Origin: Cyclobacteriaceae bacterium
Lineage (GTDB): Bacteria; Bacteroidota; Bacteroidia; Cytophagales; Cyclobacteriaceae
Direction of reading: 5' to 3'
DNA length: 6,500 nt
Assembly: GCA_028289505.1 (NCBI GenBank)
Contig: JANQPK010000140.1
Span: 1-6,500 of the forward strand
The notes beneath the pieces were generated by a model. That model was not told the origin of the DNA. It ran no database searches and worked only from the letters and a program-made list of their open reading frames with translations. Shown here one piece after another: positions 1 through 6,309 of this stretch (within the stretch, counting starts at the first letter, position 1; each line of letters starts with the position of its first letter). Position numbers and translations under genes: made by a program.

Positions 1-962
1 TAATAAGTGCATTGATTGATTTCTGCCGGGCCATATACATTACAAAATCTGGCCTGAGGCCATAACCTCATCAATGCTGTAAGGTATTTGGGAGGAAAAA
101 CCTCTCCTCCAAATAGTACCCAACGAATTGAAGACAGATCACGTTCTTCCAACAATCCATTAGACAAAAGCTGAATAAGTGCCAACGGTACAGAATACCA
201 AAAAGTAATCTTCTCTTTTTCCAGCAAGTCGGATAAGCTTACCGGAACTTTGGTATAGGCTTCTGGTATAATGATGGTAGTAGCTCCTGCTAATGGTGCT
301 GTGAAATAACTAAATGTGGAAATGTCAAAGTGCAGTGGTGCATGGCTGGCCACTCGGTCAAAAGGACTCAGCTCATAAAGCTGCAAGGATAACTTAGCAT
401 AATGAAGTCCACTCTTATGGGTGTGCATTATACCTTTTGGGTCTCCAGTCGAACCGGAAGTATACATAACATAAGCCAGATCCTCCGGTTTGCGGCTCAC
501 GGGCTGAAAATCAGCAGTATCTGTTTGGTAGACTGCTGACCAGGATAAAGTTGATTGGCCCACTTCATGATCCACCCCAACCATAGTTTGTAATGAGGTC
601 TTCAATTCCAACAACGGTTTTAGTTTTCGCAATTGGCTGTTTACTGTAACCAGTAAGTGAATCCCACAATCATTAAGAAGAAACGCGGTCCTGACCATTG
701 GCGCTATGGGATCAAGCGGTACAAAAACAGCACCGGCTTTCATAATACCATAAACGGCAATTACGGATTCTATGCATCTCGGCAGATATATCCCTACTCT
801 GTTCCCAGGTTTTACTTTGAATTCGATCAAGCGTTTTGCCAACTGACTTGATTTTTGATCTAGTTCAGTGTAAGTGATACTACTGGCTCCATCCTTGTAA
901 GCGGTGTTTTCTGCATATCTCGCTGCAGAGTTCTGGACGATATCAGTAAGGACACTAGTCAA
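1..962 (-). CDS. Freestanding adenylation enzyme, probable prolyl-AMP ligase (C-terminus outside the window)
   Basis: The first 320 residues are visible, open to the left edge. It is an AMP-forming aminoacyl adenylating enzyme with no condensation domain before it. Motifs: A1 YTELDQKSSQLA (31-42), A2 MKAGAVFVPLDP (74-85), A3 YTSGSTGDPKG (167-177), A4 FDISTFS (212-218) and A5 NVYGPAE (308-314). The pocket by eye is D213 I214 F217 Y256 L283 G285 V309 Q317 C318. YGPAE followed by I-N-Q-C-T, and a pocket with Asp, Tyr, Leu and Cys at the same places, match what I recall of PltF/RedM/CloN4-type prolyl-AMP ligases. The adjacent dehydrogenase supports this. Start: no in-frame ATG lies between the TAG at 975-977 and residue 73. 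The TTG at 960-962 places the normal N-terminal helix (VLTDIVQNSAARYAENTAY) in full, so TTG is the best choice, 4 bases after the preceding stop, with AGGG just before it. Substrate certainty is moderate. Confidence 0.88.
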   Translation of the reverse strand, partial: MTSVLTDIVQNSAARYAENTAYKDGASSITYTELDQKSSQLAKRLIEFKVKPGNRVGIYLPRCIESVIAVYGIMKAGAVFVPLDPIAPMVRTAFLLNDCGIHLLVTVNSQLRKLKPLLELKTSLQTMVGVDHEVGQSTLSWSAVYQTDTADFQPVSRKPEDLAYVMYTSGSTGDPKGIMHTHKSGLHYAKLSLQLYELSPFDRVASHAPLHFDISTFSYFTAPLAGATTIIIPEAYTKVPVSLSDLLEKEKITFWYSVPLALIQLLSNGLLEERDLSSIRWVLFGGEVFPPKYLTALMRLWPQARFCNVYGPAEINQCTY

Positions 963-966
963 ATCC

Positions 967-2121
967 CTATTTATCTAAAATTAAGTCTGAAATGATATTG
1001 CGCTGGATATCACTGGTGCCAGCTAGCAGTAAAGTACCCACTGCATCACGCATGTCGCGCTCTATTTCGTTTTGGGAGATATAGCCATGCCCTCCATAAT
1101 TTCGTATGGTGTCAATGCTTGATTCCACAAAACTTTCACTTAGCAATAATTTCAACATAGCGGATTCAAGGGCAGCAGACTTTCCTCTCTCATTGAGCCA
1201 AGCTACTTTATAGAGTAGCAACCTGGATGTCTCCAATCGCATTTTCATATCGGCTAACCGGTTGGACACCGCCTGAAACTCAACAATGGGCTTGCCAAAT
1301 TGTTTTCTTTGCTTTACATGCTGGATGGTTTGTTCCAACTGGTATTGCATTGATCCAACTTGCCAAGCCAGGACATTAGAGCGATCATGCTCCAGCGAAT
1401 TTATGGTAATGCCCCAACCTGATCCTTCGCCACCCATTCTATTCTCGTCTGGTACAAAGCAATTTTCAAAGATAATATCACCAAATGGAATGGTGCGTAA
1501 CCCCATTTTAGCCTGGTTGTCTCCTCTGATCACACCTTTCATTTCTTTTTCAACCAAAAATCCAGTAATCCCAAAATTACCCAGTTTGGGGTTGACATTG
1601 GCAAATACCAATATAACATCTGCAATTGGGGCGAAGGTGATATAGTGTTTCTTTCCATTCAGAATGTAACCACCATCAACCTTCTCTGCAATGGTCTGCA
1701 TATTGTAAACATCGGAACCTGCTTTTGGTTCGGTTAAAGCATGACATCCTACCCAACTGCCCGAGACCAACTTTGGTAGAAACTTTTCCTTCTGTTTAGG
1801 GGTACAGAACTGCGAAATGGGATACTGCACCGTCCACATTTGAGCGCTTAACCCCAGGCACAATCCGTTGTCGCGGCAAGCATATCCCAAAGATTCCATT
1901 GCCAGGTTTGCGGTAAGGAACTGGACTTCATCAAATTGTCCCCCATATTCTTTGGGCACGGATAGTCCTTGAATGCCGAAAGCCGCACATCTTTCCCAGG
2001 CTTCCCTTGAGAAAATAGAGCCCTCATCGTTATCAAAAACCGGAAGGTCCAGGTTTGACTTGGCAAAATCGATGACCTTTTCTTTGTACTCCAGTTGTTC
2101 TTCAGTCCAGCTAAAATCCAT
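967..2121 (-). CDS. Acyl-CoA dehydrogenase-family flavoenzyme, probable aminoacyl (prolyl)-carrier dehydrogenase
   Basis: 384 residues, full length for the family. It is a soluble FAD enzyme expected to oxidise a carrier-bound acyl group. Signature motifs are HALTEPKAGSD (127-137), QFGKPIVEFQAVSNRLADMK and RNYGGHGYIS. The MCAD-type catalytic Glu position is Ala367 (LLAGTSDIQR), as in isovaleryl-CoA dehydrogenase and PltE-like enzymes, where the base lies instead on the helix before an Arg. Here that site reads SLEHDR, so Asp246 aligns with the usual Glu, with Glu244 two residues earlier. From memory, similarity to PltE (MDF start, LSVPKEYGGQ, APIADV, QLEQTI, RQFGKPI, SRLLLY) supports a role like prolyl-to-pyrrolyl oxidation. 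The gene starts 5 bases after the NRPS stop and ends 4 bases before the adenylation-enzyme gene; both neighbours fit this role. Other carrier-bound amino acids cannot be excluded. Confidence 0.93.
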   Translation of the reverse strand: MDFSWTEEQLEYKEKVIDFAKSNLDLPVFDNDEGSIFSREAWERCAAFGIQGLSVPKEYGGQFDEVQFLTANLAMESLGYACRDNGLCLGLSAQMWTVQYPISQFCTPKQKEKFLPKLVSGSWVGCHALTEPKAGSDVYNMQTIAEKVDGGYILNGKKHYITFAPIADVILVFANVNPKLGNFGITGFLVEKEMKGVIRGDNQAKMGLRTIPFGDIIFENCFVPDENRMGGEGSGWGITINSLEHDRSNVLAWQVGSMQYQLEQTIQHVKQRKQFGKPIVEFQAVSNRLADMKMRLETSRLLLYKVAWLNERGKSAALESAMLKLLLSESFVESSIDTIRNYGGHGYISQNEIERDMRDAVGTLLLAGTSDIQRNIISDLILDK

Positions 2122-2126
2122 GGTCT

Positions 2127-5100
2127 TTATCCGATGTCCTGTAAAAGTTTTTCAATAGTACCCTCTACATATTTGCCAAATTCAGAAATGGTAGGATACT
2201 CAAATATTTTGTTCAAGGGTAAATCGAGTTCAAAAGCCTGATTGATCCGGGTAGTAAGCTTGATGGCTGCCAATGAATTCCCACCAACTTGGATAAAGTT
2301 GTGATCCACCCCTACGTCAGGCAGTTTAAGTACTTCCAACCACAGGTCCTGCAGCATTTGTTCTATTTGGTTTTCAGGAGCTCTATAAGATAGCTCATCA
2401 TCCATATGCTCAACAGTGATATTCGGTAATGCCTGGTAGTCTATCTTGCCATTGGAGGTTAAAGGCATTTGTGACACCTTCACAAAGTGTGAGGGAATCA
2501 TATAATCGGGTAGCCTTTCTAATAAGTAGTTTCTCAACTCCTGATCTGATACCGTGGAATCAGTGGTAATATATGCCACCAGGTATTGAGTTTCAGGACT
2601 AACCTGATCTGGCTTATATCCAATTTCATCCATCATTCTTTTTACCTCAGCTTCATCAATCTCCTCGTTAACCTCCTCTAGCGCTTCTTCTCGATTCTTG
2701 TGACCCACTCGGACATCCCAGCTGTAAGGAAATGCATAATTACTGTACCCCACTCTGCGTCGGTGTTCATAGATGCCCACACTGTTAATGAGGCAATTGG
2801 TCGATCTACCTGTGTCTGAAGGTCGGACCCAGGGTAAATGCTGATCCAAGTACTCATACATTTGTTCCAGACTCACATCACAATACCGATAAAAATCCAA
2901 ATACTGGACCTGATCGAAAACCTTATCATCTTTAAATATCGAGACATCCAATAATTGGTTGACTGCATCATCTGTACGGTGATAGGCCTTGCGTGCCTCC
3001 AAAATGGTATGGTCGATTTTGGTGAAATCCACATTTTCATCGCGGAAAAGTTCCTCGGTGAGTCTGGTCTCAAAGAACTGACCACGAGATAGACCGGTTA
3101 CGATAATGGGTATGCCTTTTTCTACTGCCAGGTTGGTGCTCAAGGTGTATATGGTCTTAAAGCAGCCGTTGCAGACATTGCAATGCCTTTTCAGACTATC
3201 CACAAAAATCGCATCCATCGCTTCAGTCTTGCCAAACACGTGATCCACTGATAATGCCTGAACCACCCTTTTTATATTGGTTTTAGCCTCATCAGAGATG
3301 TAACCATTGTCTAAAGTGAAAGCCAGCACCCGAAAACCCATTTCCGCCAGCCTTGCCAGTGCATAAGTACTGTCCTTTCCCCCACTGAGTAACATCAAGC
3401 AATCGTACTCTGCATTAGTATTTTGACCGGCATTTGTAATAATTTCCTTGAACTCATGCTCCTTACGGAAATAATGGCTTACCTTCTTTTGATAGTCCTC
3501 AAAAGATCGACAGAAACTACAAGTATCATGAGTATCCAATCCGGATGAGGGGTAGTTGGAGGGAAGTCCACACTCTATGCAGTATTTTATTTGGTCTGAA
3601 TGATGGTTTGAGCGCTGCTGAAGCTCAACCGCAACCTCATTGACAGCTGGGTGGCTGGCTAAAACTGCCTCCACCTCACCTGGTTCTACTCTTATACCAC
3701 CGATCTTTATCTGGCGATCTGTTCTGCCTTGGTACTCTAGTATGGCATTGTCATTCAATTTGGCAAGATCTCCTGTTTTGTACATCAGTGCAGTACCACC
3801 TGTAACCGAGATCAAAAACTTTTCCCTGGTGGTTTTCGCATTATTCCAATATCCAGTGGCCAGGCCAGGCCCTGAAAGATAAATCTCACCAGTGACCCCA
3901 GTAGGAACTGGGTTCATCTCAGGATCTAACAAAAATGCCTTCATCCCAGTGATTGGCCGGCCAATTGGTATAGATGACAACTTCAAATCAGCTGGGGTCA
4001 ATTTGTGAACAATACAACCAACAGTGGATTCTGTTGGTCCGTACTCGTTGTATATCTCGACCTGCTCACCGAATATGTTGAATAAGGCATGAACCTGAGC
4101 AGACTTAAGGTCTTCTCCACCTAGAATCAACTTTTTGACCTTAATGGGTTTGACTTCGATAGAATCAAGCAGTCCGACATGCGCTGGTGTAAGCTTTATG
4201 ATGTCCACTGCATCATCATTCACCACCTGCAGGATGGATAGATCTGGGCCACTCTCAGGCTCCGGATAGATGACAATCTTACCTCCGGATATCAATGGGG
4301 TAAAGATTGAAGTTATGGTTAGATCAAATGCGGGGGTGGTAAATAAAGGAAAAGTCAGCCCATCCCCTTTAACGTATGTCTCTTGAGCATAATGCAGGTA
4401 GCTACTCAAGGCACCGTGCGAGATCATGACGCCTTTGGGAGTTCCAGTGGTACCTGAGGTATATATGATATAAGCCAAATGATCATGCTGAATCTCCACC
4501 AAGGGATATTGATACGGTTGTAGTGCTAATTCCTGAGCAATATCCTCCAGGTCTGCTATTCTAGAGTGCTCACTTAAAGACACACTTGCATCAGATGTTA
4601 ATATCAACGAAGGGTCCAGATCTCCCAGAATGAAGTCTATCCTATCCTTAGGAGATGAGGGGTCCACAGGAATATAACAAGCCCCGGATTTTAATACCCC
4701 CAACATGGCTTCAATCAGATTTATAGATCTACGCAAGAGAAGCACTACGCGGTCTCCAGATCCTATACCTTGCTTAATCAGGAAATGAGCAAGTTGGTTT
4801 GATTTCTTATCGAGTGTTTGGTAGTCGATCATAAGATCGTTCATTACCAAGGCAGTCGAATGGCTGTTTTGTTTGACCTGTGCTGTGAACTGATCTAATA
4901 AACTATTAGTTGGATCGTAGTGGTCCAATTTATCGATATCTACTTTAACCAAATCCTGGTATTCCCGGTCCGTTAGCAGGGAAGGCTTGCTAATAGACTG
5001 ACCCCGATTTTCCAGAAAAGCATCGAGTAAATTCATAAAATGACCTGGGACCAATGACTGCTTAGACTCATCGATTACCTGTAAGTTTAGATCAAAATCA

Positions 5101-6275
5101 AGCTTAATATTACCGGTTCCGTCAAAGTCATGCACTTGTAATCGCATGTGGTGATTCGGATCTGAATGGCCCGGATGAATCCATTGGGAGTGCATTGGGA
5201 TTCCATTGAAATCATTAAAACTTGCGTGGATGTAGTTAAGCACTACTTGAAAACTGCGATTTATGGCCATGGCCTCGGTACCGGAAACTGCATTCATCAT
5301 GAAATCCTGTACCTCTTCTCTTACCTGCTGGTACAGCTCGCTAAAACTGGCACCGGGATTAACCTCTATGAATAAGGGAAAAAACTGCATGAATATGCCC
5401 GGTGTTTGCTTGAACTTAGGATTAGATCGATTGTGGGCTGGTGTTCCTATGCTTAGTTTTTGTTGACCAGTTACTCGGTACAAATAAGCAAAGAGCACAG
5501 TTACAAACATGTTATAGATAGATAAATCTTCGGTCCAGGTCTTAAATTCATCCAATCTAGCCATGGCCCGTAACTGCTCAGATCTAGCTTCACCCAACTC
5601 CAGGGTATGTCGATTTGAGGCAGTAGTATGTGCTTGACCACTATGGCCGTACAGCTTTAGGGCTGGAGGGGTGTTTTTTAACTTATTCTCCCAATATTCA
5701 CGGATAGATTCATTGGCAGTATCGGATAACTGTCGGTTATGAGATTGAAGAAAATCATCGAATTCAGGCAGCTTATGTTCGATGCTATCAGGAGTATCCT
5801 GAAGCAAATCATGGTAAAAACAGCTTAGTGCTTTGTATTGTATGGTAGCTCCCCATGCATCTATAATTGCATGATGCTCGTTTAAATACCAGACAAAATG
5901 GTTCGAATCCAGCTTAATTAGGGCTGAAAAAAAGGCCCGCTTGGAAAGATCGAAATTTCGCTGATTCTCCTTAAGTATCCAATTATCAAGAATTTGTTCT
6001 TGATCCGGTATTTCTGAGAAGTCCATAAATGCTAACGCTCCTTCCATATCCCTCAAAACCCGCTGCATGGGTTTTCCGTCGCTGAAAGTAAAAACCGTCC
6101 TCATAGCATCGGACTGTTTAACCAGCAAATCAAAGGCATTTTTAAAACAAGCAGTGTCAACAGATCCGAACAGATCAAATCTAAGTATGACATTGTAGAG
6201 TGGAACAGCCGGATTCAACTGCTGACCAGTCCAAATCATTAACTGACTTTGGGTAAGGTTTTTCAATCTATCCAT
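2127..6275 (-). CDS. NRPS module C-A-PCP with a PP-loop ATPase domain embedded in the adenylation domain
   Basis: A complete 1382-residue nonribosomal peptide synthetase module, expected to be cytosolic. Order seen: condensation domain (about 1-435, active-site HHAIIDA at 134-140); adenylation domain (about 455-1290) with A3 YTSGTTGTPKG at 605-615, A5 NEYGPTE at 743-749, A7 YKTGDL, A8 ending near 872, A9 LPDYMIP at 1255-1261 and A10 NGKIDY with Lys1277; and a carrier domain (about 1296-1372) with GGNSL, Ser1334. Between A8 and A9 is an insert of about 340 residues carrying a PP-loop ATPase (SGGKDST, 964-970) and several Cys motifs. Pocket residues, aligned by eye to GrsA, read D651 L652 T655 K695 I717 G719 E744 V752 G753, one conservative change from the tyrocidine Asn code DLTKLGEVGK. 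Asn is therefore the likely substrate, Asp less so. There is no thioesterase or terminal release domain. The ATG at 6275 gives a normal N-terminal condensation motif (LTQSQLMIW). The stop is 5 bases before the dehydrogenase gene. The domain architecture is certain; the product is inferred. Confidence 0.96.
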   Translation of the reverse strand: MDRLKNLTQSQLMIWTGQQLNPAVPLYNVILRFDLFGSVDTACFKNAFDLLVKQSDAMRTVFTFSDGKPMQRVLRDMEGALAFMDFSEIPDQEQILDNWILKENQRNFDLSKRAFFSALIKLDSNHFVWYLNEHHAIIDAWGATIQYKALSCFYHDLLQDTPDSIEHKLPEFDDFLQSHNRQLSDTANESIREYWENKLKNTPPALKLYGHSGQAHTTASNRHTLELGEARSEQLRAMARLDEFKTWTEDLSIYNMFVTVLFAYLYRVTGQQKLSIGTPAHNRSNPKFKQTPGIFMQFFPLFIEVNPGASFSELYQQVREEVQDFMMNAVSGTEAMAINRSFQVVLNYIHASFNDFNGIPMHSQWIHPGHSDPNHHMRLQVHDFDGTGNIKLDFDLNLQVIDESKQSLVPGHFMNLLDAFLENRGQSISKPSLLTDREYQDLVKVDIDKLDHYDPTNSLLDQFTAQVKQNSHSTALVMNDLMIDYQTLDKKSNQLAHFLIKQGIGSGDRVVLLLRRSINLIEAMLGVLKSGACYIPVDPSSPKDRIDFILGDLDPSLILTSDASVSLSEHSRIADLEDIAQELALQPYQYPLVEIQHDHLAYIIYTSGTTGTPKGVMISHGALSSYLHYAQETYVKGDGLTFPLFTTPAFDLTITSIFTPLISGGKIVIYPEPESGPDLSILQVVNDDAVDIIKLTPAHVGLLDSIEVKPIKVKKLILGGEDLKSAQVHALFNIFGEQVEIYNEYGPTESTVGCIVHKLTPADLKLSSIPIGRPITGMKAFLLDPEMNPVPTGVTGEIYLSGPGLATGYWNNAKTTREKFLISVTGGTALMYKTGDLAKLNDNAILEYQGRTDRQIKIGGIRVEPGEVEAVLASHPAVNEVAVELQQRSNHHSDQIKYCIECGLPSNYPSSGLDTHDTCSFCRSFEDYQKKVSHYFRKEHEFKEIITNAGQNTNAEYDCLMLLSGGKDSTYALARLAEMGFRVLAFTLDNGYISDEAKTNIKRVVQALSVDHVFGKTEAMDAIFVDSLKRHCNVCNGCFKTIYTLSTNLAVEKGIPIIVTGLSRGQFFETRLTEELFRDENVDFTKIDHTILEARKAYHRTDDAVNQLLDVSIFKDDKVFDQVQYLDFYRYCDVSLEQMYEYLDQHLPWVRPSDTGRSTNCLINSVGIYEHRRRVGYSNYAFPYSWDVRVGHKNREEALEEVNEEIDEAEVKRMMDEIGYKPDQVSPETQYLVAYITTDSTVSDQELRNYLLERLPDYMIPSHFVKVSQMPLTSNGKIDYQALPNITVEHMDDELSYRAPENQIEQMLQDLWLEVLKLPDVGVDHNFIQVGGNSLAAIKLTTRINQAFELDLPLNKIFEYPTISEFGKYVEGTIEKLLQDIG
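2160..2390 (-). other. Peptidyl carrier (PCP/T) domain
   Basis: Residues about 1296-1372. It contains DHNFIQVGGNSLAAIKL, the standard phosphopantetheine-attachment motif, with Ser1334 (codon 2274-2276) as the attachment site. The helix-IV region reads IFEYPTISEFGKYVEG. It is the last domain of the protein; only about ten residues follow, so release or the next elongation step must be done by another protein. Confidence 0.95.
2406..2591 (-). other. Adenylation domain, C-terminal remainder (motifs A9-A10)
   Basis: Residues about 1229-1290. The normal adenylation sub-domain resumes after the insert: QYLVAYI, then LRNYLLERLPDYMIPSHFV (A9) and LTSNGKIDYQAL (A10). The catalytic lysine, Lys1277, is present, so both half-reactions should be possible despite the interruption. 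Confidence 0.92.
2592..3620 (-). other. Embedded PP-loop ATP-pyrophosphatase domain with Cys clusters, inserted between A8 and A9
   Basis: Residues about 886-1228. The order is: a CxxC pair (Cys899, Cys902) and a second pair (Cys919, Cys922), together resembling a zinc knuckle; the N-type ATP-pyrophosphatase P-loop SGGKDST (964-970) preceded by the hydrophobic strand CLMLL; FRVLAFTLDNG (981-991); HCNVCNGC (Cys1032, 1035, 1038); IPIIVTGLSRGQ; STNCLIN with Cys1161; and a tail SWDVRVGHKNREEALEE. The Cys-pair front, PP-loop, and tail of the form D-x-R-x-G-x-x-x-R-E-E-A recall the N-acetyl-sugar amidotransferases (WbpG/PseA), which use ATP to activate a carboxamide and add ammonia to give an amidine. 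The CxxCxxC also recalls Fe-S or zinc tRNA and cofactor thiolases. Adenylation sequence resumes cleanly at QYLVAYI (1230-1236). The fold class is well supported; the reaction is not. Confidence 0.85.
3621..4913 (-). other. Adenylation domain, N-terminal part (motifs A1-A8), predicted Asn-specific
   Basis: Residues about 455-885. It activates an amino acid as the aminoacyl-AMP. Core motifs are in the normal order: A2 LKSGACYIPVDP (528-539), A3 YTSGTTGTPKG, A4 FDLTITS (650-656), A5 NEYGPTE, A6 TGEIYLSGPGLATGYW, A7 YKTGDL and A8 GRTDRQIKIGG with GEVEAVL. The pocket code DLTKIGEVG plus the A10 lysine is nearly the asparagine code known from tyrocidine synthetase. It differs from the bacitracin Asp code DLTKVGHIGK at the His/Glu position and at two Ile/Val positions. 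The alignment was made by eye. Confidence 0.88.
4971..6275 (-). other. Condensation (C) domain of the NRPS
   Basis: Residues about 1-435. It would form the amide bond between an acyl or peptidyl group on an upstream carrier and the amino acid held on this module. Visible motifs are C1-like LTQSQLMIWTGQQLNP, C2-like SDAMRTVF, the active-site HHAIIDAW (134-141, second His = His135), C5-like IGTPAHNRSN and a FQVVLNY stretch. The active-site motif is HHxxxDA rather than the usual HHxxxDG. Both His residues and the Asp are kept, so activity is likely. Because the domain starts at the protein N-terminus, its donor must come from a separate carrier protein. Confidence 0.9.
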
Positions 6276-6309
6276 TAATAACTGCCTAGGTTAGGGTCAG
6301 GCAAAAAAT
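6276..6309 (-). other. 34-base gap between the carrier-like gene and the NRPS gene
   Basis: This is the longest non-coding stretch in the window. It contains a weak AGG about a dozen bases before the NRPS ATG and a 5-base inverted repeat (TGCCT / AGGCA, 11-base loop). The only T-run lies before the hairpin in the direction of transcription, so it does not look like an intrinsic terminator. No promoter-like element can be supported. The gap is consistent with read-through within one operon. Confidence 0.5.

Noticed and set aside
657..851. Plus-strand open frame of 64 codons
   Set aside because: It lies wholly inside and antisense to the adenylation-enzyme gene, whose motifs A1-A2 are continuous across it, and its own translation shows no recognisable motif.
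1286..1645. Plus-strand open frame of 119 codons
   Set aside because: It is antisense to the dehydrogenase gene, which is complete and carries family signatures there. The translation is low in charged residues and rich in Pro, Ser and Ile, typical of a shadow frame.
2592..3620. Possibility that the insert is a separate gene fused by a sequencing error or a frameshift artefact
   Set aside because: The frame is open without interruption from 6275 to 2127. Adenylation sequence on either side of the insert is colinear with ordinary family members, and A9-A10 and the carrier domain follow normally.
2592..3620. Embedded methyltransferase, the common insert at this site
   Set aside because: No SAM-binding glycine-rich motif is seen. 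The SGGKDST loop and Cys motifs fit the ATP-pyrophosphatase class instead.
5166..5466. Two overlapping plus-strand open frames of 67-69 codons
   Set aside because: Both are antisense to the condensation domain in the region of its IGTPAHNR motif and have no independent support.
6280..6306. Possible intrinsic terminator hairpin before the NRPS gene
   Set aside because: The stem is only 5 bases and the T-run precedes it in the direction of transcription instead of following it.
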